From Choristoneura fumiferana (Eukaryota > Arthropoda > Insecta > Lepidoptera > Tortricidae), in assembly GCF_025370935.1 (NCBI RefSeq), contig NC_133486.1:11152821-11216820 (forward strand): a stretch of 64,000 nucleotides of DNA. The letters are read 5' to 3'. Within the stretch, counting starts at the first letter, position 1, and the number at the start of each line of letters is the position of its first letter. The notes beneath the pieces were generated by a model. That model ran no database searches and was not told the DNA's origin. It worked only from the letters and a program-made list of their open reading frames with translations. A program made the position numbers and the translations under genes. Shown here in pieces: positions 56,097 to 64,000 of the stretch.

Positions 56097-58267
56097 AAAC
56101 AACCTTATTCCTTATCAAGCAAAATAAAGCGCTCTTGAACTGCAATACCAAAAGAAAACATTAGAAACGTGATAACCATTTAGCAAATACAATTATAGCG
56201 TCCCTCGGACACGTGGTGTTGACAGCTCTCCCCCCACATTAGGGAGGAGTGGAGGCTCAAGTATTAAGTTTGGGGTGTCGGCAAACTTGGAACTTTCTCG
56301 GGATACCTTCAGGTTCTGATTCGGGAGTTTGATAACTCTAATAAGAATTGAGAAATATGAAAAGCCAGGCCTGAGACGGACTTGCGCCTTGAGGGTTCCG
56401 TAGGGGGCTAAAATGGTCAAATTTGTTGTGACGTATTTTACAGATGGTCCCTTAGGGCGCCAAGCTACTGTTAGCTATTCAAACACCAAGTTTAAGTTGC
56501 CATCTTGACGACGATGAGAGCACGTGATCTATTTTATCACGATGATACAATAATAAAAACAAAGCGTGATAAAGGTTACAATGTGGAGCCTTAGTAACTA
56601 AAGTTAAAACTTAAGGAATTGGGATGAGACGTTAACGGAATTTAATTGCACTGCGTAGGAGGAACTGCGAGTTTTACGGGTTTCAAATTTTATAGGTACA
56701 AATTTAACTTGTGTACGGGGCTTTAATTAATCCCGTGGATGAACGAAAAATTGTTTTTTTTTTTACATTCCGACGATACACCGAAAAATCCTTCTGCCAA
56801 ATGTTAAGTCTAGCTCCAGAAGTTAAGGTTGTGCGTGCGTTTGCTCTCGGTCAGTCGGTCGCGTGACTCTTCTAAAGATATACATCTTTCTTTAATCCTA
56901 TTTCGGCAGTATAAAAATAATAAAGTGCTAGTTTACACGATCTCAGTAAAATCGTGCCAGTAGCAAGACATTGCGGAGCTCATTCGTTCACTTGTAACTT
57001 GTTAGCCCCGAGGGCTCGTAATGTAATAGTAGGTACTGGCATTGTGTAAATCAGCACTTAAATTTATTTTTGAACTACTATTTCTGGCTCCAATATTATT
57101 TACGCTACGCTGCGTTATACGAGTATATTAATAGATAGGTAATCAAAGAAGAGATTTTATCTTCTAACAGTATAAACTCAATGTACTTACACAAAAAAAG
57201 CCGTTAACACCCAAGTTCAGATCATTGAGGCCAGGTAGCCCATAAGTCTATTTAAACATGTTTTTTTGACGCCACCCCACCATTCGAGCTGTGACATAAT
57301 TATTACATTTCACTGAATAAGATGAAAGAAGTTATTTTATAGTTAAAAGTTGAGCTTTTATAGCGTGAAGGCGTGCCCTAGATATTTTGTCGCTTTCATT
57401 AAGGAATAAACGTATTTTCCATAGGGAAAGATAAAAAAATACTATCTACAGGAGTTAAATTGGCAATGTGTACGCAGTTTAATTAAGTAAATTGAACGTT
57501 AGTTTGTTCATTATTTTGGAAATATTTATTGACTTAGAAGCTAATCTTCTACCTGCGACTTCGTACGTGTGGAAGTAGTAATTTGGAAAATCTGGAAGAT
57601 GCAAAAAAAATGCCTGTGCCCAGCAGTGGGACGTATATAGACTGGGATGATGACAATGCTTCAGAAAGTTAATAAATGCCTTGTAAACGAGTAGAAACCT
57701 AAAATGCAAATTATTTGTTAACCAAGAATAATTTGCTTTTTAGTGTGCAAAACGCCGTGCCGCGTGGCACTGGCACACGTGACTCGGTTTCAAGAAGCGC
57801 CTCTCTGATTGGCCAATTGCACGGAAATGCCAATATCCGACCAATCAGAAAACATTCCTGATTGTAATTGTGGGAGTTCAAACAAGTTTTATTGTGCGCA
57901 GCGCTTAACCAAAAGTGCTTTTTTGTTTTTGGATTTTTTTAAATGCAATTATTGGTGTTATTGGTATTCTTTTGTTTTATCTTTCCTGTAGATATTATTT
58001 ACGTTTCACTTGATAGACAAAAGGTTGTGATATTCCTCATGTTGCTTAAAAGTCAAAGAAAACAAATTGATGCAAATTCTTTCCTGCTTCAAAAAAATCG
58101 TTAAATTTCGGACTAACTGTTGTGACAATAATGTGCCTACCTAGTAAAAACATTTTATGTTTCACAGTATGGGAATTCCGAATCTCGACTCAGAAAAACT
58201 TCAATCTTCAACTTTCTTATAATCTCGTTGTTAATCCCTTAATACTTACGCATCGCCCTTAAGACAC
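56097..58267. other. 2.2 kb with no gene; small repeat remnants
   Basis: At 56370-56420 GAGACGGACTTGCGCC followed by GAGGGTTCCGTAGG is a remnant of the GGGTTCCGTA repeat. At 57745-57850 there is a patch with CCGTGCCGCGTGGCACTGGC, CACACGTG, CTGATTGGCCAATTGC and GACCAATCAG, rich in CCAAT words. No exon is seen. Confidence 0.45.
57611..57652 (+). mobile_element. 3' tail of the tRNA-derived SINE
   Basis: TGCCTGTGCCCAGCAGTGGG, ACGTATATAGACTGGGATG and ATGA match the tail of the SINE at 30162. The body and promoter are missing. Confidence 0.75.
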
Positions 58268-58271
58268 AATA

Positions 58272-58517
58272 CGGTATTTGACTATTTTGTATACGTTTTA
58301 TAAATTAAAACTACACAATGCCTGTTATCGAATAGAAAAACAATTTTTAAGCTACCTTTACAAATAACAAAGTTATAAAAAGGTTTGAAATTCAAGATTA
58401 GACAGAAAAAGACATACTGGCATGTGACGTCACACGCCAGTACCGCCATACTTGCTGCATAGAGAAAAGCGTACAATAATATTAAGATATGGCAAAATCA
58501 GGAGTTGTCAAATACCG
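58272..58517. mobile_element. Short inverted-repeat element with TA duplication
   Basis: AATACGGTATTTGAC at 58268-58282 is exactly reversed at 58507-58521. Taking TA at 58270-58271 and 58518-58519 as the target duplication leaves an element of 246 bp with ends CGGTATTTGAC, the arrangement of Tc1/mariner-type MITEs. Inside, ACTGGCATGTGACGTC and its near mirror form a 26-bp palindrome around TGACGTCA (58416-58441). No coding sequence. Confidence 0.7.
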
Positions 58518-58521
58518 TATT

Positions 58522-58939
58522 TACTATGCACTTTTATTAGCATACATTTTTTTACATAATTTTACGAGAGGCATGTCTCTAAACTTTTACTAAATGAAAT
58601 AAACTCAAAGCACGTATGTATCCTCTTACTTCACAAATTGCATTCAAGCAGGATCAATATTACTCTACACCACGTCCCGAAGTTCTTACTTACTTATACG
58701 TTGCAAACGAGCGGATCCGACTCAACTTACTGACTAGTTAAATACCTGTTTATCTTGCCTAACTTTGAACGCAGGCGCAATTGCCGTCAGAGTAATGAGG
58801 GAAGCGTTATTAATAACTTCCCAGTCGTAAATCATCTGTAATCTGCATGCAACTGGTACTGATATTAGTACGGGCTTATGTGCTTAAGGGAGTCTAGCTT
58901 AAAGTAGTTGGTACACAGTTAGCATGCAATTATTCCTTA
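58522..58939. other. No gene seen
   Basis: About 420 bp of AT-rich sequence between two mobile elements, without exon signals. Confidence 0.5.
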
Positions 58940-59159
58940 CTAGCTGTTGCCAGCGACTCCGTCCGCGTAGTATTCGGTTGTCCCTATCCCGCGGGAATTA
59001 TGAAATTTTCCGGGGTAAAAACTATCCTATGTCCTTCCCCGGGACTCAAACTATCTGTATACGCAATTTAATCTAAATCGTTTCAGCGGTTTAGACGTGA
59101 ATAAGTAACAAACATCCAAACATCTTCACAAACTTTCACATTTATAATATTAAGTAGGA
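58940..59159 (-). mobile_element. Helitron-like element, full ends (220 bp)
   Basis: On the minus strand it starts TCCTACTTAATATTATAAAT and ends CGGACGGAGTCGCTGGCAAC, AGCTAG, between A and T. The interior has GTGAAAGTTTGTGAAGATG, AACCGCTGAAACGATTTAG and CCCGGGGAAGGACATAGGAT. It is the same family as 28301 and 53397, with the stem sequence slightly decayed (AGTCGCTGG for AGCCGCGGG). Confidence 0.75.
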
Positions 59160-59506
59160 TGTCTCTATTGATGTGCTTGCTGTATGCTAGATGCTGCATT
59201 TTGTGCAGTTTGAAAATTAGCCTTTCGAGGCTGGCTGGTTGTGATAATAAATATTATAAAAAAAAAATTTTTACTTGTTTTATTTTATCTACAATTTCCT
59301 TTTGGAATTTTTGAGCCGGTTACTATTTTGAATGAGTCTCGCTCGACTCGACTGTTGAACTTGAAGTTACTTGTTAAGTAACTCATGAGTTCTAGTCTAG
59401 ACTACAAGACTTGGTTTCCACTTTTTAGTTTTATTTAAGATTTTTTTAAGGTAGTTGGTTGTAAAAAATAAAATCATTTTTTTATTTATTTATTTACACA
59501 CTATAA
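59160..59506. other. No gene seen
   Basis: About 350 bp, AT-rich, with an A-run near 59263 and a TTTA microsatellite at 59477-59497. CGAGTCTCGCTCGACTCGACT is present near 59334-59351 without clear meaning. Confidence 0.5.
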
Positions 59507-59679
59507 TCTGTATAAATAAAAATTAATCGTAAAATGTGTTGCTAAGCGCAAAACACGGGAACTACTGCTCCGATTTCGTTAATTCTTTTTTTGTTGTGTT
59601 GGTTACTGTCAGGAGAAGGTTTTTATGGAAGAAAATACAGAAAAAATACAACGGGAGCGAAGCCGCGGGCAACAGCTAG
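59507..59679 (+). mobile_element. Short non-autonomous Helitron (173 bp)
   Basis: It starts TCTGTATAAATAAAAATTAA and ends CGGGAGCGAAGCCGCGGGCA, ACAGCTAG, set between A and T. It is the same family as the element at 38495 (shared CCGATTTCGTTAATTC, TTTTTTTGTTGTGTTGG and the CGAAGCCGCGGGC stem) but is shorter in the middle. Confidence 0.8.
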
Positions 59680-61743
59680 TTTTTAATATATATTTTTTTA
59701 ATTTATTTTCTACTTATACAGACTTTTGACCAGACTGTTCTGAAGCTCTTCATTGTGCAGGTTAATAAGGGGTCCATATAAGGCCAACCAGGCAACCTAC
59801 TCAGTTAAATTAAACAAGCCGGTTCTGCCTTCGCGTACACTTTTATCCCTGAGCACTCTAGCTTCTTTCCGCAAATTAAGACCGTTTTCCAAGTTGATAA
59901 CAAATTAGCTCCAAACTTTAAGAACATTCTAATTCGGCCTAGTCATTAAGCCCTCCTTTCCTCACAGACATCGCTCTTTAAATGTCAACCGAGGACACCG
60001 CGCTATTAGTGCAAGTGCACGGGGCCGCGTGACGTCACTGCAACGTGTTTGAGAGGCTGCGGCCGTGCCAACCGGGCCACTGGGGCTTACATTCAATGTG
60101 AACACGAGAATGATGTTCTACTTGTTTGTTAAGTTTCCGCAGTGGCTTATGAATTGGTAGCACATGTATGTGTTTGTAAAAAAAAAGATTTGAATTTAGC
60201 CGCACTTTAGGGCACTAGTAATGATACGTAGAATCTATCAGAGAAAGAGCGACTAACGTATTTTAAACCTTTTGGGATATACACTAAAATATTAGACATC
60301 CTATCTCGCCAGTGGTCGGAGTGTAACAAGGTGCCCGGTACAAATCACCGCAAGGTTCGAACCGGCCCGTAATTCTTTAAAGCTCTGACGTGAATTGACG
60401 CAGGGCTACCAAAGATGTTATTCTTTAGGTATATGCACACTCTCTGAAAAGTTAACTGACATTTCTACAAAGAAAAAAGTAAGTACAGAACGTGTTACTT
60501 TAACTTTTAACGATTGTTTTCCAGAGACTATCACTTGAGTCCTACAAGTAAACTAACGGAAACCTTTTCTTCGAGAATAAATGGTCGTCTTGTCTTTCTT
60601 TATTGACTTATTAGGGCTTGCCGTTACTTCGATCGATGTGTCGAGGCCAGTTGACGGATGTATTTTATTATTAACTTACCGTACGCGTCTCACGTGAAGC
60701 TATTGGAGCTATTTTAAGAAAGTAGTCAATAACAACTGATCATAATTTGGCTATTCAGTTATTTATGCCTATACACTTCCACCTGCTTATTTATTTATTT
60801 AAGGTTCACCAACAATTGTTAACACAAGATACATCAAAAAATTGCTGTTCGCATCAACATGTTGAACTGAGTGTCACAAACAATTACAGGTAAACACCGC
60901 ATGCAAAACAAACGTGAAGCTTAAAAACTAAATTCACATGAGTATTTGAATTATGTTCTCAAAGAAAACAAACAATCTTATATAAAATCGGTAGAACCCT
61001 TCGGATCCTTTTAGTCCCATGATATCCTCACGCAATTGTGGCGACTTCCCGTCGCGTTCAATACATCACGATTGCATGGGAATCAATCATCCACGCACCC
61101 CGAAAGGGGATTAAGTGGGAATTTCATATTCACCCGAACACGGCACGCTCCGCAGACCCGCTATTGTCACTCAGATACCGTGATACGAGCCGCTTTAACT
61201 GTATCAGATACAGGCATTGTTGGAGTTTGGATCCTGGAATAATGAAGGTAAAGGAATCGGGAGCATACTTGAAAAAAAAAAAAAACAGGTTCTAAATAGA
61301 ACAATACTTTTAGAGTAAAAGTACATTTTCGAACTTCGAATAGGAACGTTATTTCTTCAAAGAAGTATTACGGACCTTTGCCCTCATTTCCTGCATATTT
61401 ATGCATCGTGGAGCAAGCATTTCTACCTGCACTAATTGTACAAGCAGCTTTGCTGTCAAGGGCGGTCCTCTGTGCTCCCTCCGGACCCTCGTTAGAGGTC
61501 CGATCGTCTATTTCCCGGCCACCCGCTCGCGGACGTCCGGTTTCCGCCCTCCCGCTACCATCCACAACTACGTTTTTTTATTTGCAGTAGAAAATGGCCC
61601 TTTGTTGGGTCAACTTGTAAATGATACCCGTCTATATCAAAGGATTACGGCGGTATCGACTATCGATAACATAAGCTTTTTGATACGCGAACGGCAGGTA
61701 CTATATAAGTAATTTCGTTGCGGGCTTTTGATAGCCGCTATTA
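59680..61743. other. 2 kb with no certain gene; motif-rich blocks
   Basis: At 59985-60080 a GC-rich patch has GTGACGTCAC-like sequence and GGGCCGCG. At 61025-61240 and 61380-61570 there are two GC-richer blocks whose several overlapping frames do not read as known proteins. An A-run lies at 61273-61286. I can name no gene here. Confidence 0.45.
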
Positions 61744-62007
61744 TTAAGAGGGTTTATACCTGCTGAGCTGGCAACGTTGCATTTTTGATATGATTATACT
61801 CCAGTAATTCGTTTTTGAGGAATATAAAAGTCTGTCAATAATATTTATTGGAGTAGACACTTTTAATTATTGTCTACACATTAAATTATATATTAAGAAG
61901 GGTTCTATCAGACAACATTATTAATTTTCATTATTTTTTTATGGAATAATCGACAAAAACTAACAAAAATGCAACGTTGCCAGCTCAGCAGGTATAAACG
62001 CTCTTAA
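61744..62007. mobile_element. MITE with TTAA duplication and 40-bp inverted ends
   Basis: TTAA stands at 61744-61747 and 62004-62007. Between them the ends match as inverted copies over about 39 bp: GAG(G/C)GTTTATACCTGCTG, AGCTGGCAACGTTGCATTTT. The only difference is one base near the tip. The interior of about 180 bp is AT-rich and non-coding. Exact TTAA duplication points to a piggyBac-type (or less likely Kolobok-type) enzyme. The long, nearly perfect ends indicate a recent insertion. Confidence 0.85.
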
Positions 62008-62520
62008 CGTACGGCAGAATGAGTTGATTTCATTAATATAATATAATTGGTCAGATCAAATTAAATAAGTATCATTGGATTTTCCATTTCAATCTGGAAG
62101 TCGTACATGTTTGTAGGAATTGAGTGTTCAGATAATGTGTACTGAAAAGTATAATTATATTGTTTCTCTACAACATTATCTCCGGTATAAAGATTCCAGG
62201 CACGTCCCTTCCCCATTTCTCTCCATATTTCTAACGCGATGCACCATCAATAAAAACCGCGCCAACATCACCGTCCAAGTGAGAAAAAATTAGCGGTGCA
62301 ATTTTACTATTATTGATATACAAGAAGCAAAAATATGTATATATATATATATCAACCGACTTCAAAACTGTACCTAACTAAACAACAAGAAATAAGAGTT
62401 TTAGCTTTTAGAAAATCTGAGGTAGGTAAATATGCCAGCAATTTTTTTAAGTCGATGCTTATGTAAATGTTTGTAGATATTTTTTTTAAACCAAAGCTAG
62501 CACTGAGCTCATAAATAGTA
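62008..62520. other. No gene; TA microsatellite with ACCGACTTC word
   Basis: A (TA)n run lies at 62335-62352, followed by CAACCGACTTCAAAACTG, a pairing I recall from a common lepidopteran repeat. The rest is AT-rich without features. Confidence 0.5.
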
Positions 62521-62524
62521 GATT

Positions 62525-62618
62525 GTACAACGAGAGCATAAAACGAGCCATTTTACCCGAGGCGTTCATGGATAGACACGTCGATGGGAAAATGGGCTTA
62601 ATGCTCGAGTTTTACACT
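62525..62618. mobile_element. Probable short inverted-repeat element
   Basis: The left side reads TGTACAACGAGAGCATAAAA, CGAGCCATTTTACCC; the right side reversed reads TGTAAAACTCGAGCATTAAG, CCCATTTTCCCATCG. They match imperfectly with small gaps. The middle has GAGGCGTTCATGGATAGAC. I recall the left arm from lepidopteran repeats but cannot assign a superfamily. Confidence 0.45.
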
Positions 62619-62691
62619 CTGCTTTTCACTTCTCGAGGAAATGAAATATAGCAACAGTGGAAACAATTTGTTCACTTACTATGTACCTTTG

Positions 62692-62920
62692 TAACCCGCG
62701 ACGCAAAAAGAGGGGTGTGTGTGTGTGTCTGTCTGTCTGTCTGTGGCACCGTAGCTCTTAAACGGGTGGACCGATTTGAATGCGTTTTTTTTATTTGATA
62801 GCAGGTTTTCTAGCGATGGTTCTTAGACATGTTTTATCAAAATCGGTTCAGCCGTTTTTGAGATATTGAACTTTGAAGTGACAAAGTCGGGGGTTCCAAC
62901 TTTTTGTTGGTTAGGTTATA
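62692..62920 (+). mobile_element. CCCCCGAC repeat family, copy 4
   Basis: It matches the copies at 29328 and 53948: TAACCCGCGACGCAAAAAG, AGGGGTGTGTG, a TGTC microsatellite, GGCACCGTAGCTCTTAAACG, TTTTCTAGCGATGGTTC, AATCGGTTCAGCCG and GTCGGGGGTTCC, then TTTTTGTTGGTTAGGTTA. It has a short GTGTGTGTGTCTGTCTG expansion where the other copies have GACCGCT. Confidence 0.75.
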
Positions 62921-63224
62921 TTGTTCACGCATTACTATTATTAAAATTATAAATTTTAAGTTGTATTGGTCTATTTTGATTGATTTGATTGGTTTTTAGT
63001 TTTATAAATTAAATGATATTGTAACGGATAACTCACGTCTTAAATCGAGTTTAGCTCGACATGTTTCGGGTTATTTTCTTTACAGGAGCACGCGACTCGG
63101 CGGCTCTCATAACTAAACGGTTAGCGAGGTGTAGCTACCAACCAGTCTTCTCCGCCTATTGTTTGTCAATTGTGTTTGGTTTACTTATTTTGTACAATAA
63201 AGAGTTTACATACATGCATACATA
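62921..63224. other. No gene seen
   Basis: About 300 bp. A CATACATA run near 63210-63230 is probably the tail repeat of the SINE that follows. Confidence 0.5.
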
Positions 63225-63440
63225 CATATACGTCCCACTGCTGGGCACAGGCCTCCTCTCAGAACAGGAGGGCTTGGGCCATAGTTCCCACACGGGCTCA
63301 GTGCGAATTGGGAACTTCACACGCACCATTGAATTGCTTCGCAGGTTTGTGCAGATTTCCTCACGATGTTTTCCTTCACCGCAAAGCTCGTGGTAAATTT
63401 CAAATGTAATTCCGCACATGAATTTCGAAAAACTCACAGG
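63225..63440 (-). mobile_element. tRNA-derived SINE, 5'-truncated copy
   Basis: Read on the minus strand it has GAGTTTTTCGAAATTCATGT, CCACGAGCTTTGCGGTGAAG, GAAAACATCGTGAGGAAATC, GTGTGAAGTTCCCAATTC and CTGTGCCCAGCAGTGGGACG. It ends in a TATGTATG-type tail. The tRNA-like head with boxes A and B is missing, so it cannot be transcribed by its own promoter. It is well preserved otherwise. Confidence 0.85.
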
Positions 63441-63666
63441 TCTCCGCCAGTGCCTTCTAAACCTTGGTATAGTGGTGGAAACGAGTTATTAGTTTCGACC
63501 CTGCGTGAGCTTTGATATCAAACGATCCTGACCTGTAATTATCACACCATACACATCCTTAGCTAGCTAACTATGCAGCTTTTCATATTTCTAGTAGAAA
63601 AGAAGCCTAGTGCTTGCGGGCATTGTGTCGACAGATAATCTGGTACTGTTGGATAAAGCCTACGTG
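63441..63666. other. No gene seen
   Basis: About 225 bp between a SINE and a MITE, with no feature. Confidence 0.4.
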
Positions 63667-63819
63667 CTACACGGTTTTAAACGATGGTTTAAAACAAAGA
63701 TTTTAAATAGTGTGTGTACTGGTTTTAAACCAAGTTTCGTGACCTTTAAACGCCCTTGGTGGACAAGCGTGTGTTTCAAACCGCTGGAAGAACTTTGGGG
63801 TTTGTTTTAAACCGTGTAG
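63667..63819. mobile_element. MITE with CTACACGGTTTTAAAC ends (153 bp)
   Basis: CTACACGGTTTTAAAC at 63667-63682 is exactly reversed at 63804-63819, a 16-bp perfect inverted pair. TTTAAA recurs inside, mostly within GGTTTAAAAC, GGTTTTAAACC or TTTAAACG, in about six places, which may be subterminal binding sites. No coding sequence; the plus-strand open frame here is a by-product. Its right end is only 16 bp from the stop codon of the exon at 63836, so it would lie in that gene's 3' untranslated region. Confidence 0.8.
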
Positions 63820-63835
63820 TCAGCAGCGCGTACTA

Positions 63836-64000
63836 TTACTTATTCTGTGGCAGCTCGTGACTTGCTTCTACCAACGTCACTTTGGTAGATACTAGTTTTA
63901 AGCTATCAAACACACGCTTAAGTTGCTCGTTTGCCTCCAACACTTGCACCAGGCGTCCAATGCGCTCGCCGCTCAGCCCAGTCGGCCGCACTGCAGACAC
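63836..64000 (-). CDS. Probable 3'-terminal exon of a host gene, cut by the window edge
   Basis: The minus strand has an open frame of 54 codons from the window edge to TAA at 63836-63838. It includes TGLSGERIGRLVQVLEAN, then EQLKRVFDSLKLVSTKVT and LVEASHELPQNK at the C-terminus. Third codon positions are about 56 percent G or C, far from the AT-rich background, and the composition is that of a soluble protein with an amphipathic, possibly coiled-coil helix (residues about 12-37 of this piece). I do not recognise the family. TCTGCAG at the very edge could be an acceptor, but the frame is open right through it, so the exon start is unknown. No AATAAA is evident close downstream. It could also be part of an unrecognised mobile element. 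Confidence 0.45.
   Translation of the reverse strand: MSAVRPTGLSGERIGRLVQVLEANEQLKRVFDSLKLVSTKVTLVEASHELPQNK

Noticed and set aside
63061..63437. Open frames of 111, 79 and 93 residues around 63.1-63.4 kb
   Set aside because: They are translations of the SINE copy; the same peptides recur in frames over the SINE at 30162.

Overview
The window looks like nuclear DNA of a moth or butterfly (Lepidoptera). It is AT-rich and nearly empty of host coding sequence. It is sprinkled with repeats that are characteristic of this order: a tRNA-derived SINE with a 'GCCCAGCAGTGGGACGT' tail, several '(GAT)n'-ended SINE/LINE tails, Helitron-like elements ending in CTAG, the 'GGGTTCCGTA' repeat with GGAC/GACA microsatellites, and many short inverted-repeat MITEs. 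The species cannot be told from the sequence. The species-level identification and all family names rest on recall of typical repeat sequences, not on a search.

Layout. 1-8 kb holds a microsatellite repeat, a palindromic MITE and a SINE/LINE tail, then about 6.5 kb in which I see nothing. 8.1-9.1 kb holds the 3' end of a Jockey-like LINE (dead, one stop) followed by a decayed SINE. 9-22 kb is mostly blank, with small palindromic MITEs at 13.3, 16.4 and 16.9 kb. 22-30 kb has RTE-type tails, Helitron-like copies, a copy of the CCCCCGAC repeat and a well-preserved SINE with target-site duplication. 37.5-39.4 kb holds the most gene-like mobile element: a minus-strand tyrosine recombinase pseudogene of Crypton type, with a recognisable phase-0 intron that itself contains a short Helitron. 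40-47 kb has more palindromic MITEs and a short hAT MITE with an exact 8-bp duplication. 51.87-52.59 kb is a 725-bp non-autonomous hAT-like element with a nested palindromic MITE and a tandem duplication, whose order of events can be read. 53-59 kb is dense with repeats: GGGTTCCGTA repeat, Helitrons, a CCCCCGAC repeat, a Jockey-like LINE fragment and a 177-bp tandem duplication. 61.7-63.8 kb has further MITEs and a SINE copy.

Host genes. The only host-like coding signal is at the extreme right edge: a 54-codon minus-strand open frame (64000 to 63836) with a stop codon and the codon bias of a real exon. It is probably the last exon of a gene lying beyond the window. A weaker candidate exon lies at 49.2-49.3 kb. 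Most other open frames read as chance or as shadows of repeats. The rest may be intergenic or a very long intron; a few GC-rich, motif-rich blocks (20.6, 48.2, 49.7, 60.0 and 61.1 kb) could be regulatory but this is inference only. I found no RNA genes apart from the tRNA-like SINE head, no CRISPR array and no intact autonomous element.
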